Source: Botrytis cinerea B05.10
Lineage: Eukaryota > Ascomycota > Leotiomycetes > Helotiales > Sclerotiniaceae
Direction: 5' to 3'
Length of the DNA: 64,000 bases
NCBI RefSeq assembly: GCF_000143535.2
Contig: NC_037319.1
Coordinates: 1,612,001 to 1,676,000 of the forward strand
The translations under genes and the position numbers were made by a program. The notes beneath the pieces are model-generated. The model made no database searches. It was not told the origin of the DNA and saw nothing but the letters and a program-made list of their open reading frames with translations. Of the stretch, positions 1-10,730 are shown piece by piece. Position 1 is the stretch's first letter. Each line of letters starts with the position of its first letter.

Positions 1-1018
1 GCCTGAACACACTCTGATCACCGCCCAGATATTCAGCCCACCTTATTTGTTCAAAGGCGAACGACCGACCGTCAGTAAACCGCCAGAGGTTGTCGAATAT
101 GGCAAGCAATTCAAAGTCACAGTCGGTGAACACGATGTGATTGGTAAGGTGAGCTGGACACGGCTTGGATCTGTCACTCATTCACACAACATGAACCAAT
201 CGTTCCAATTCTTGGAATTTGAAACCAGTGGGACAGAGGTCACCATAAAAACGCCAAACAATCATTTCTTGGCTCCACCAGGTCATTACATGCTTTTCCT
301 TGTGAGCGAGGAAGGCGTACCAGCAGTGGCGCCTATCATGCTACTTAGGCCGGATGTTGAGATACCTGTACAACCACAGCTGCCCCCTGGGTTTTCAAAA
401 TACGGTGCTGTTTTGGAGAAAAATATCGGTGTGTCCCTTGAGATGCGCAATCAGAAGGTCGTCTCAGAACAGGAAGGGCCACCTGTCATTGTTGGTCTTA
501 CGCCCACTTGTCCCTACGGTCTCGGTGCTTGCTGGGGTGGAGCTTATGAAGCACTGAACAGCATCAAAGATATCAAGACCGTCCTTCCGAGACCAAATGC
601 AACCATCTCAGTTGCCTTTGTTTACCTTCACGATGACATTCTGCCCGATATCAACGTATGGCGGAAGGAGCTCTTCGAGATCGATGGTGGCACGTACAAT
701 ATGCGCGGCATTGAGATGACACTCAATGGTGTAGTTACCAAGGATGGCAGGCGGCTAGTACTGTCCGGTACATCCACTCGACCTGAAGTGGTTCTTAACC
801 AGTTCCTGGTAGATAGCAAGCTCGAATGGGATAACGTGGCGAAGGTGCCCAAACCACTTACCAAGGAAGAGACCAGCGCATATACCCGGTTACACCAAAC
901 ATTAGTCTCTCATCCAGAGGGATTGTCGCTGCAGGTGACTGGGCGGCTGCAAATGGACGAGAACAACAAGTATTCTTTGGATGTCAAAGGCTTCGTGGAA
1001 CCTTCCAAAACCGGCTAG
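1..1018 (+). CDS. Galactose/glyoxal oxidase-like protein, 3' part (5' end outside window)
   Basis: The reading frame is already open at base 2 and ends with TAG at 1016-1018, so only the last ~338 residues are present and no start is visible. The first ~110 residues match the C-terminal all-beta domain (DUF1929, E-set type) of galactose oxidase and glyoxal oxidases: an opening AQIFSPPYLF, then the VTHSHN segment, whose first His lines up with the copper ligand His581 of galactose oxidase, then APPGHYMLFLVSEEGVPA. These copper-radical enzymes are normally secreted and oxidise primary alcohols or aldehydes to make H2O2. The catalytic Tyr-Cys part lies upstream of the window. After the oxidase fold a further ~200 residues follow, with CPYGLGACWGGAYEAL and a region of beta-strand character; this extension is not part of the classical enzyme. 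Family call firm, substrate unknown. Confidence 0.85.
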   Translation, partial: PEHTLITAQIFSPPYLFKGERPTVSKPPEVVEYGKQFKVTVGEHDVIGKVSWTRLGSVTHSHNMNQSFQFLEFETSGTEVTIKTPNNHFLAPPGHYMLFLVSEEGVPAVAPIMLLRPDVEIPVQPQLPPGFSKYGAVLEKNIGVSLEMRNQKVVSEQEGPPVIVGLTPTCPYGLGACWGGAYEALNSIKDIKTVLPRPNATISVAFVYLHDDILPDINVWRKELFEIDGGTYNMRGIEMTLNGVVTKDGRRLVLSGTSTRPEVVLNQFLVDSKLEWDNVAKVPKPLTKEETSAYTRLHQTLVSHPEGLSLQVTGRLQMDENNKYSLDVKGFVEPSKTG

Positions 1019-2267
1019 GGTCACACCACATAGGTATTGGTGTTCTTCATTTGAATCAGAGTAATACACCATGCAGCTTTTATGATTTGGCAGGCTGATT
1101 TGGGTTGTCCAAGGCAGTGTTGCGACGTGCCTCCGGGAGTCATGTGGAAGGGTTTATGTTGAGAACGACAAGTAGTAGACTGAGATCAGAGCAGTTGTAA
1201 CTAAGTAAAAGAATTACTATTTGACTTACGCATGAAGCTTTATATATCAAAGAAACTATCTATTTATATAGACCTTTATTTCTATAAAGTAGATTGGTAG
1301 ACTCTCTATCAGGCTACTATATTCCTGTTTGAGGCTTTACTAGGGGTATCATTATATTAGTAGGTATCTTCCTTTATAGGTATCTTTATTTCTTGGTACC
1401 ATTCCTTCTATAGTTACCTTCCTAGTAGGATACCTTTCATAGAGGAGGTATATTGATATTCGTAGGTACCTTTCCTGTCTCTGTACCAGGGGTAAGGATA
1501 CCTCGACTTTGCTTTTATATATTATTCTAAAAACAATTCTTATTACATTATTAACGATATTCAACTATCAACTTCTACGTAGATTATGCGACGTAGCGAG
1601 CCTAGGCGCACAGCGCCTCGAGCGCGCATAATAATTATGGAGATGCGGATGTGGGCTACATGGGAGGAAAGGGTAGCCAAGGTTAACACTGTGCGCAATC
1701 ATCCCCATGCACTAATTTCGGCCACCTTTTTCTCACACCTATCCCCTAGACTGTCAACTTACCGCGCCCTCGCTTAATGAGGAGTGATTGTCCAATTAGA
1801 TCATCAGGATTCCTCGAATTTAATCCAACATTCACACTTACTCTCTAATATAAAATTCAATTAAGTTAGCTATTCTATTCAATAAGGCTTCACCATTCAA
1901 GGTATATCGCACGGACCACATTGGCGCCGTAAGTCGGCAGTCTAGGGGATAGTGGGGAGAGGCACAGCAAAGGTCAAGAGCAGCTACTCCCTTTGCTACT
2001 AATTTCTTTGATTAAATCCACATCCGATTCTCTACAAGAGACTACCTCTGCATTCAACCAGGTATAAATTATTATCTCATATCAAACCGAGCAGATTGCA
2101 GGTAGGCAATGACTACAGCCGATATATTTTTTTCTCACAGCCTACCTACTTCCCTTCCCACTTACAAAAGAAAACCGCAGCAAATCTGATTACATATATA
2201 TAATTCATCTAGCAACTCTATTTTCCGGTGCCGGAATCATCCCGAACACACATCTCGGAAACCAGAC
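1019..2267. other. Gene-free stretch with AT-rich repeat island
   Basis: No gene is supported here. Bases ~1200-1570 are strongly AT-rich and carry recurring GGTAYC / GGATACC hexamers, which looks like a decayed repeat. It shares two short blocks in the same order with a second island near 17.2 kb. A foldback sits at its right edge (listed separately). The remainder (1640-2267) shows nothing recognisable. Open frames on either strand are short and look compositional. Confidence 0.6.
1583..1632. repeat. 50-bp foldback palindrome
   Basis: Outer arms ATTATGCG (1583-1590) and CGCATAAT (1625-1632) are exact reverse complements. Nested inside, AGGCGC (1604-1609) and GCGCCT (1613-1618) pair around an ACA loop. 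The GC-rich core sits between AT-rich DNA on the left and normal sequence on the right, which is what one would expect at the end of a small inverted-repeat or foldback element. Confidence 0.6.
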
Positions 2268-4089
2268 ATGATTCTAGAAACCATTAGCGGACTCGGTCTG
2301 ATGTATTTGATATGGAGCATCATTGCGATGGAAATCAATTATCGCCGTGCCTCAACCATGGGAATTCCTCTCGTCCGGCTGTTCGTGGACCCAATGAACA
2401 TGACTTGGCTAATCTTGGAGCCATCTCTCTGGCGTCTCCTTGACCGATTGCCCATAGATTTCGGTAACTTCGGTCACTATTCACGTCGAGGCTGGCATTT
2501 TCACGACAAAGCAACATCCCATTTGAAATACGGTCCAGTCGATGCACGTGTCGCCCCTTGCGATGTATATGTTTATTGTGCGGATCCTGATGCCATCCAT
2601 GAGATATTTGCTCGACGTGGAGACTTTCTTCGTCCAACTAAGATGTGTAGTAGGTTATCAGGAGCTTTTACAATCAACAAAAGGAAGTCAATCTAGCACT
2701 ACTTGAGGTTTACGGGCCATGTATATCTACAGCAAGTTGGTCCGAGTGGTCAAGGCACAGGAAAGTCTTAGCGACATCCTTCAACGAGAATATCATGTAG
2801 TTTGTTTGGCAGGAGTCACTCAAGCAAGCGAGAGACATGTTGAAGATGTGGACTCAAACTTCAACACCTCGAGAGATATCCACTGCTAAGGATACACGAA
2901 CTATTTCTTTGCATGTGCTCGCTGCAACCGGGTTTCGAAAATCGTACAAGTTTCGCAGCTCTAGCGAAGCCGGACACGATGAATCTGGCAGTTATCGCGA
3001 TGCGTTGCAAACTGTCTTGGACAATGCGATACTGATCGTGATCATTCCTTTTCGATATTTACTGCTGCCTTTTATACCACAATCCTGGAGACGAGTAGGT
3101 CGAGCGGCCGCGGATTTCAAGAAATATATGGAGAATGTGTTGGACGAGGAATCCTCCTCGCTCAAAGAAGGAAAGGCCGGCAATGGAACTTTGATGGCAT
3201 CTTTGGTGAGAGCTTTAGGGGCTCATCAAAAAGAGGAAGTTGCTTCATCTCGACAGACAGCACAATCACCTTCCAAAGGTCTCACGGTTGATGAAATATT
3301 TGGGGATATCTTTGTAATCAACTTCGCTGGGCACGATACTACTGCAAATACGTGAGTTTTCAGCATGATTCTGCTTGCAGCCCATCCCGAAGTCCAAGAT
3401 TGGGTTGCGGAAGAGCTGCGACATGTCATTCGAGATTCTGATGAAGGTCTGGAATACGAAAAGGTGTTCGAGAAGCTCAATAGATGTACAGCTGTCTTGG
3501 TATTTGCAACTGATTGTCTTCTCTTCTAATTATCTTGTTCAATTTAACCCGTTCATTCTGACTCTTAATATAGCTTGAGACCCTGAGACAGTTTCCCCCC
3601 ATCATGGCACTGCCGAAGTGGAGCAACGATAATCCACAGGTACTCAAGGTAGAGGATAGAACAATAGTTATACCGCCCCGTACGGGAGTAATGCCTAGTA
3701 TACTTGGATTGCAAATGCATCCAAAGTACTGGGATGATCCTCTGACTTGAAACCCATCGCGTTGGATTGAATCTTCGTCAGACTCGACTTCTCAAACTAC
3801 TCTATTGAGTACAGAAAAAAATCATAGCCCCTGCTGGCAGTACATTTTCCCCTTGGTCTGATGGCCCACAAAATTGTCCGGGACAGAAGTTCTCTCAGGT
3901 CGAATTTGTTGCCGTTCTAGCATAGCAGTCTTGTTGCGGGATCACAAAGTGAGTGTTGTTCAGAACGATGACGAAAGCCCTCAGAAGGCAAGAGAGAGAG
4001 CCTTGGCAGCAACACAGGACTGCAACATGGAGTTGCTTTTGAGGATGCGTGATGCCGATCAAGTACGTTTGATTTGGAAGAAAGTGTGA
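2268..4089 (+). pseudogene. Cytochrome P450 pseudogene
   Basis: A full-length P450 can be traced. It has an N-terminal membrane anchor (GLMYLIWSII), the I-helix FAGHDTTANT (~3325-3353), the K-helix ETLR (~3577), an NPSRWI segment (~3751) and the heme-binding loop FSPWSDGPQNCPGQKF (Cys thiolate ligand, ~3870). Two introns still fit phase (2647-2696 and 3500-3573). The frame is broken five times. In-frame stops lie at 2798-2800 (TAG, before FVWQES), 3355-3357 (TGA directly after ANT, where P450s usually have a hydrophobic residue) and 3748-3750 (TGA where W is expected in DPLTWNPSRW). Frame changes occur in the A7 run at 3815-3821 and within ~3914-3926. No simple splicing removes all five. Members are microsomal monooxygenases; this copy should be inactive. 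It lies next to the AT-rich repeat island. Confidence 0.88.
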
Positions 4090-4518
4090 GAACGATCATG
4101 GTGGCAGTTGTGGATTTGACACCATTTGAAGAAAGAAAAAAGAAAGAAAGAAAGAAAGAAAGAAGAAATAGAATACGATTTCACAAGATGGATGAGATTA
4201 ATAGAGGAGACGCAAATGAGATCACACACACAGAAAAGAGAAATTGTAAGACACCCAGAGAGTGGGAGTTGGGGTTTTCAAGTTTAGTAGAAAGAAAGAA
4301 AGAAAGAAAGAAAGAAAGTAATTCTACACGTTTAGTTTATTGACAATGAGAGAATATATGTATTTTTCGTATCTAGTTCAATAAGGATATCTATTATGCC
4401 ATCTCGTCTAGTAACTCCAATATTGATTTATATAATTTATACAACAATCTACATCTACAATATATAACCTACAACCCCTAGCCAATGCATCCCTCATCCC
4501 TCATCACCCCCATCCCCC
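4090..4518. other. Intergenic, AAAG microsatellites
   Basis: Two (AAAG)n tracts lie at about 4133-4165 and 4290-4320. The rest is AT-rich sequence between the P450 relic and the 3' end of the Bbc1/AIM3 gene, which converges on it. No gene is seen. Confidence 0.7.
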
Positions 4519-7373
4519 TCACCAATCCACATCCAACGGCCCCACCCAGCTCTCGCCCACCGCTCTATAAATCCTCACCTCGCCCTTCACCAGCTCCGCC
4601 ATATTATATTCACCTCTCATAACCCTCTTGACGCCACCCACATTTTGTTCCACGACTTCCACGATACCATTTGGTTGAACTATGAATTTCTCTCGTCAGT
4701 GGGGGATATGGTTATGTCGTGGGATACGCGTGGGGATTTTCGCATAAGCGTTTGAAGGGTAAAGAATCAGTAGAAGAGAGCGGATGAAGAAAGAAAAAAG
4801 TAAAAGTAAAAGTAAGAGTGAAGGAACGGCAACGAGCACAAAGTAAGCAAAAAAGCAAGAAAAGAAAACTCACCCCCAACAACAACACTAGTATGATCCG
4901 GCGCCCCCGCCCACTTCTGACCCCCTCTACTATCCCTAAAATGCGCCTCCAAGAATTGCACTACATCACCTCTCCTAACGCCCGCTTCTCTCACCCCCCC
5001 TCCAACCTCCACCCTCCCATTCTTAAATTCAAAAACCTTATACCCATGCACATATCCCTGACTACTCATACACGCCTCCTCACCCCTCTCTCTACAATCT
5101 TGCGCAACGGCTTTCAAGCCCTCATTAGCCAAAGTCCAACACTCGCCATTCCCGACTTGTGTGCCCATCTGCGCTTCACACCATTGCGCGACACTTTCTC
5201 CATACCTATCTCCATGAAGCTCTAGCTCTCTTTGTCCTAGCTTTCCTGGCGGTGCAATATGTCTTTGCTCCGCTCTCACTGTTCTTCCCGGATCACTAGC
5301 ATCCCATACTAATTTAATTTTAGTGGTGGAAAGGTCAGTATTATCACGGAGAACGCCGATAAAAGTGTGGGTTTTGCGAGGGCCACTGGAAGTCCAACTG
5401 CTGGAAGAAGCATGAGAGCGTGTGCCCGGAAGAGAAGAGATGGAAGGAGGTGGGAAGGCGGGGGGAGATTGGGCGAACCATAGGGTTTGAAGCGAGAGAG
5501 GGAGGTCAGTGGGGGTATAATGTGATTGTGGTAACGAAGGAGGTGGAACAGCTTGAGGACGAGAGGTCTGAATAGGAGGTTAGCTTTTAGTTTATGGCAT
5601 GTGAAGGACTATCATGATGAGACATCGAAACATGTTTTGAAAAAAAAGGATTCAGGGGGAATTATTTCTTTAGAATATATGCATGCTATCACGCCCTGAA
5701 AAAGACTATACAAGTAACGGGGACAACATCATGCTTTGCGATATGAAATATCCATTTCAGAAACCAGTGGACCGTCACCGGGCCACTTTATGAACATATC
5801 CAAGAATAGTAAAGGGAACCACAAAATCCAAAAATATCATGCAAACTCCAGTACTCTCAAGATCAAGGGTAAAAGTATTGACTATAAAACTATGAATATT
5901 GGCCACTTACCATAGGCTTAGGCTTAGTCGCCATTGGTATAGGCGGAGGAGCCCCATTTCCAGGAGCACCCAATTCCGACCTCTTCTTAGGGGGAGGCGG
6001 AGGAGCCGGTTTCTTTTTCCCTAAAACTGATTGCCCAATTGATCCATTTCCAACTGGACTAGATGAATTCTCCACATTCCCATCGTGTCCACCAGCTGAG
6101 GCATCTTTCCCTTGTGAGATTCCTCCGTATGATCCAACTTTATCTGCAATTCCGTATTTTGTATTTAATTTATTCGCAGAAGCCCATCCGGATTTTACTT
6201 GTTCTCCGTGTCTCTCTCTGAAATTGTTTGCGGTGCTTGCGGCGGTCCGGGCGTCGGATAGAGAGATGGACGACGGATCTTTATGAAACGCGGATGCAGT
6301 CTTCAGAGCTGCTTGTTTTTGGGCAAAGGTTGTTCCTTCAGATGGAGGTGGGGGTTTGGGGGACGAGGAAGATAACGATGGCGAGGATGTGAGCCGAGAG
6401 AATCGAGATTGAAGTTCATTCACCTGTGGTGAAGAGGATCTGGATGGTATTTGCGGTGAGGCTGTTCGTGCAGGCAATTGTGGTGAAGCTGTCCTTGAAG
6501 GGGGAGGTGGAGGCGATGAGTTATTTGTCGATGTTCGTGACGGAGGGGGTGGTGGTAGTGCTGGTTTTGATTTTGTAGACCCAATTCCAAATCCAGGCAC
6601 TGATACTCCTGCTGCTCCCAACCTAGTCAATGCTCCTTGATTCAATATACCTTTATGTGGATCCGCTTCAGATGTCGCCGCGCCATATGTAGGAGGAGGT
6701 GAAGGAGCCGATGGTGCCGGATTCGAATTTTGTCGCGGTGGCAATCTTGGTGGTAAGCCAGGAGGTTTAGGTTTACCAGCTGGAGGAGGCACAGGCGGTG
6801 TTCTTCCATCTGCGCCATCTTTTCTTCCAGGAGGTGGTGGTAAATGATCTATGGATAATCCTGTAGTATTCGCCCGATATGGCATTGGTGGTGGTTTAGG
6901 TTTCGCATCTTCTTCTTCTTGTCTTCTCCTTTCTTCTTCCTCTGCCTCTTGCTGTGCTATTATTTCGCTTCGTGGTATTGGGGCACCCAGTCCTCCTGTA
7001 TCCGATCTTGCTTGACTCGATAGACCGTTCGGGGGTGGTAGAGCAGCTGCCCCATGATATTTGACACTTTTTGGCGGCGGACCGAACGATGAAGGGTCTT
7101 TCAATGAAGATAGAGGTCTGGAGTTATGTTCTAAAGCTTCTTCTCTTGGATCTTTACCTTTCCCCATCCTATTGAATAAAACGTTAGCTCCATACCTAGG
7201 TAAATGCAATATGCCTAAAATCAAGAACTCCATCACGTTCGGAAAGGAGATAGAACATACCATCCAGCGACTTGATTGAGTCCCTTGAAATCACCTCTCC
7301 AACTCTCCTTTGCTTTCCCATCTTTCGCTTTTGGATGCCATCCACCTTTCAAAGTATCCTTAAATCCCGACAT
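4519..7373 (-). CDS. AIM3: Bbc1/AIM3-type proline-rich actin-patch protein with cysteine-proteinase-fold C-terminus
   Basis: Model: complement of 4519-4679, 4874-5567, 5911-7168, 7261-7373; 741 aa; all junctions agree in phase (introns 92, 343 and 194 nt). The N-terminus (SGFKDTLKGGWHPK, then ESWRGDFKG) is the conserved opening of fungal AIM3-like proteins. Residues ~40-455 are low complexity with many PPPPP tracts, typical SH3/profilin ligands of cortical actin patch proteins, plus an acidic EEEERRRQEEE helix. Residues ~485-741 form the Bbc1/AIM3 C-terminal domain. NGECWTL (Cys ~600) and APDHTSVVVG (His ~682) are spaced like the Cys-His pair of NlpC/P60-like folds. The family acts at endocytic actin sites; enzymatic activity of the fold is unproven. 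Start chosen because the conserved N-terminus begins exactly there. The 343-nt intron 2 is the least certain part. Confidence 0.85.
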
Positions 7374-7868
7374 GTTGATGTACAGAAGAATATACAATAA
7401 CAATCTAGGGGTGATTTTGCGGGGAGTTATTTAGTCTCCATGCTCGCTTTCACTATGTAATCTATGTAATAGCTTGTTTTGCTAGTTCCAAATTGTCATA
7501 GCCATTATGCATGCGTATGTAATGTGGTACCCGTTCCGTCCGAACAGAAAATTCTCCGAACATGGAATTTTGATACACCTCCCTTCATTGAAGCCATCCG
7601 GATCACATTTAGATGGAAGTTGCACATTCGAATCTCTGCCGGTATATAATAATAAGTACATAAGTAGAATATGACTGTATTGCAAACCTACTAGGTAGGG
7701 AAGTATGTCATGGTTCCAGCGGTGGCTTATTCCCTCAATGCGAATACCACATGGTGCAGGAGACTATGGCAGCACAACATCCCCCTTCCCTCACATATCA
7801 TTCACCAAAACATGAAGATATATAATCAACACCAACACGAAGAGTCACCAAATAACTAGCACAAGTTC
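7374..7868. other. Intergenic between AIM3 (5' side) and tRNA-Arg
   Basis: This is the upstream region of the minus-strand AIM3 gene, ~490 bp with no gene. It should hold the AIM3 promoter and the upstream flank of the tRNA. No specific site stands out. Confidence 0.6.
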
Positions 7869-7950
7869 GGCCTAGTGGCCTAATGGTTAAGGCGCCAGAT
7901 TTCGGTATGGAAATCTCTGGAGATTGGGAGTTCGAATCTTCCCTGGGTCG
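7869..7950 (+). tRNA. tRNA-Arg (anticodon TCG) with a 9-nt intron
   Basis: The complete cloverleaf can be drawn. Acceptor arms are 7869-7875 and 7943-7949 with discriminator G7950. The D arm contains TGGCCTAATGG (A box). The anticodon stem is CCAGA 7895-7899 with TCTGG 7916-7920, and the loop is TT-TCG-G with anticodon TCG at 7902-7904. A 9-nt intron (7906-7914) follows base 37, the canonical position. The variable loop is 5 nt. The T arm is GGGAG/TTCGAAT/CTTCC (7926-7942), carrying the B box. The mature tRNA is 73 nt and would read CGA arginine codons. The intron would be removed by tRNA-splicing endonuclease. Confidence 0.92.
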
Positions 7951-7955
7951 ATATA

Positions 7956-7961
7956 TTTTTT
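7956..7961 (+). terminator. RNA polymerase III T-run terminator of tRNA-Arg
   Basis: Six consecutive T's begin 5 nt after the tRNA discriminator base and are followed by further T4/T5 clusters, the usual Pol III stop. Confidence 0.8.
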
Positions 7962-9836
7962 GTTTTGTTTTTTACTTTGAGAACTATTGGGTTTGCTTGT
8001 TTGTACGATATGAGGCGATCCATATTCACATTGTATGGCTCTTTCTCTGTGTAGACTTGTCAGATGACCGTCTTTGGTTCCTACCTAGATAGTTGAGGTC
8101 AGCCATTTTGGGAATTCCTGAGGACAGTGTCTACTGAGGACTTGTAGTGAAGTATCAGAAGAATCAAGCAACACGTAGGTGACTTTCAAAAACAAAGTCA
8201 TAACACAACCATTGCAGTCGTTGTTTCTTGAAAGCCAGCAATGTAACCACTTAAATGCTTTCCCTCTCACTGAGTTTCCTGTCCTCACTAGAATGCTTGT
8301 GTTGTCAATCACCATTACTTGCCAGAGTGTTTTCCAACGCAAGAAGAGCATCAACACCACCACCAACCCTCTCCTCTCCATGCAATCCCAAACTCATCAA
8401 TCGCATTCAAACACCGCGTTCTCCGGAAAACATCCTGTCCACAAATCCGCAAAACTGGGACGATCCTCTATCCTCTATCTCTCAACATAGGTAGGTAAGA
8501 AACCATAAAGATACAAGAGCCATCCAGTCAGTGAACCCAACCAACTCTACTCCCAACAACATCCTCAAATCCAGAAACCACAATGCGACTCTAACCAAAC
8601 CAAACAAACCCAACTAAACATAACCCAGGAATAGGCGATCAGATAGATAGACAATCAATCAATCAATCAAATCAAGTCCCCATCTCATATCTTCAAGATC
8701 CCTACATCAATTTAAACCGTTTATTAGAAGTACAATACTACCCCTCCTCCTCCTTCTCCTCCTAAACTATCCAACATCATATTTACATCCCCCCTTGTAC
8801 ATACATACACATACACATACTACACTTAAACAGTTCAAAGAACAGTACAATACATGTATTAAATACTTAGATTAGAAGGATAGATAGAGAGAGAGATAGA
8901 TATATAATACCTCACACATACATATAATACCTCACACATACATATAATCATCACATATACATACATATATCAACATAATCAATATAATAAATAATCAATA
9001 ATATACCTACACCCAGCCAAATACCCCTATCTCATCCCATCCCATCCCCTCCCCTCTTCAGATATCTCTCCAAATCACAAGCTACCATACCATACTCTAC
9101 CATACTCTACCCTACTCTACCCTACTCTACCCAAGTATATAAATAAAATAAAATAAAATATAAATATATTATAAACATCAAAAACAATCAATTAGCAGTA
9201 GAGTATAATGTGATATAACATGGATCCTGCTGTTTGTTACTTGATTGTTTGGTGGGTGTGCTTGTGTGGAGTATTGCAACGTGGAAGTGTGGATAGGTAG
9301 TTTGTCGAAAGGCTGGAGGGGGATGGGGGGTGGAATTTGTGTATGGTGGGTGAGTGAGTGAGTGAGTGAGTGAGTAGGTTGGTGGATGGGTGGGAGTGAG
9401 CGGAAGGTATAGAATGTTAAAACGGGAGGAGGGTATACAGTTGGAGAATAAGATGAGAGAGGATGGAAGGGTAATGGAAGGAGTATTTTAATCAATTCCG
9501 TGTTGTTCCCTCGAGACAGGTCTAGGGATCAGTAGCGAGAAGAGCGAGAAAAAAGATGGAAAAGGAAACATTGAGAAAGACCGCAAGTGGATAAATTGAA
9601 AAGATTGAAAATGTTAAATAGTTGAGAGCTCGAGTACCAGAGAAATAGAATATCACTACCATCGAGCACAAAAATACATCATCTCATTCATTCATTTAGT
9701 TGCATTGTATTTTAATATCGTAGATGGCATTCAGATCTCGAAAATCGAGTCGGACGATGCGAGTCCATATGGTGGATTACACCAGAGAGTAAAACTCCTA
9801 TCCCATAACCAACATCCTCAACAACTGTTTCTTCCC
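7962..9836. other. Gene-free low-complexity stretch
   Basis: It contains a CAAT tetranucleotide run (~8655-8672), GATA/GAGA tracts (~8880-8905), CACACATACATATAATAC repeated twice (~8910-8945), CATCCCATCCC and ACTCTACC runs (~9030-9135) and a (GAGT)n tract (~9349-9375). Open frames here are repeat-driven and carry no recognisable domain. The right part should include the 3' UTR of the minus-strand TCTP gene. Confidence 0.6.
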
Positions 9837-10730
9837 TTAAACCTTCATCTCCTTGAGACCGTGCTTCCAGACAGTGATGTATGGAGTAACACCGTCCTCA
9901 CGGTAGTTCATGAGAACGACCCTATAAAAATATGTAAGTGTGTGTCTTTTTTTTAAAAAAAAAAAAAAACTGGCGTGCTAAAAAGACAAAGTAAAGCTTA
10001 CATTCCATCGGGGTCCATAGATTCACCAACAAAGAAGTCGTAATCCTTGAAACCTCCAACAATCTTCTTTGCGTATGCGGCGGCACCCTTCTCGAATTTG
10101 GTAACTTCCTCCGCAGAAGCACCTGACTCCTCCAAGTGCTTCTTAACAGTCTTCATGTAACCTATTCATGATCATTAGTCCAAATCCTTCTATACTTGTG
10201 TATCAATGGAGGAGACAGGCATGCCTTTGAGATGGACAAGGTAGGATTTCTTATCGAAAGAGGTAGAGTTGAGACGGAAAGAGTTAACGACATTGTTGAC
10301 CTTTTGCTCTGCATCTTCAGTACCCTCCTCAGCTTCTTCAGCAGAAGCGTTGGCACCAGTATCTATAATTGGGGTTTGTTAGATTATTATGCTCCTATGG
10401 TCATACCGGTCCTCGTAGACTCGATAGATTCGGGCGGGGTAATTTTCGAACGTACCAACCTGGACAGCGCCAACAGTGATCATGCTGCAGTCGACCTCAT
10501 AGACGATACCATCAACCTCCTTCAAGTCGTAAGAGTCGGAGATGATCTCATCTCCAGTGATAACATCCTATAAAAATTCCACAATTAGTCTTCATTCACG
10601 ATTCTCCTTTTAATTCCTGTCTCGTCAATCCCCCACCCCCAGGAATATCATCGATCTCGAGTCTTCGGAATCATCTGCCAGAGCAGAGCATGTGTGGAAA
10701 TAGATTATAACTTACTTTAAAGATAATCAT
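9837..10730 (-). CDS. TCTP: Translationally controlled tumour protein homolog (TCTP)
   Basis: Model: complement of 9837-9921, 10002-10161, 10225-10362, 10456-10567, 10716-10730; 169 aa, the family's normal length. It begins [20 protein letters not shown] and carries the TCTP signatures [23 protein letters not shown] and [31 protein letters not shown] is a small, abundant cytosolic protein with a guanine-nucleotide-free chaperone-like (Mss4) fold, tied to translation, stress and microtubules. Exon 1 encodes only five residues. Intron 3 (10162-10224) starts with GC rather than GT: the codon for the conserved Gly of KGYMK is split G|GT across it, and no GT donor gives an open frame. Introns are 80, 63, 93 and 148 nt, and a long T/A homopolymer lies inside intron 4 near 9950-9970. 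Confidence 0.95.

Noticed and set aside
1352..1564. Minus-strand 70-codon frame in the AT island
   Set aside because: The protein is driven by the recurring GGTAYC motif and has no domain; it fits repeat decay better than a gene.
2268..4089. Treating the P450 as an intact gene with extra introns
   Set aside because: Stops at 2798, 3355 and 3748 fall inside conserved P450 segments, and introns of realistic size and phase cannot remove them; two frame changes also remain.
8179..8494. Frames of ~80-103 codons right of the tRNA
   Set aside because: Overlapping frames on both strands, no motif, and no consistent splice partners.
9178..9495. 105-codon minus-strand frame
   Set aside because: Dominated by THSL and Pro/Ser repeats from the GAGT microsatellite; no start context or homology.
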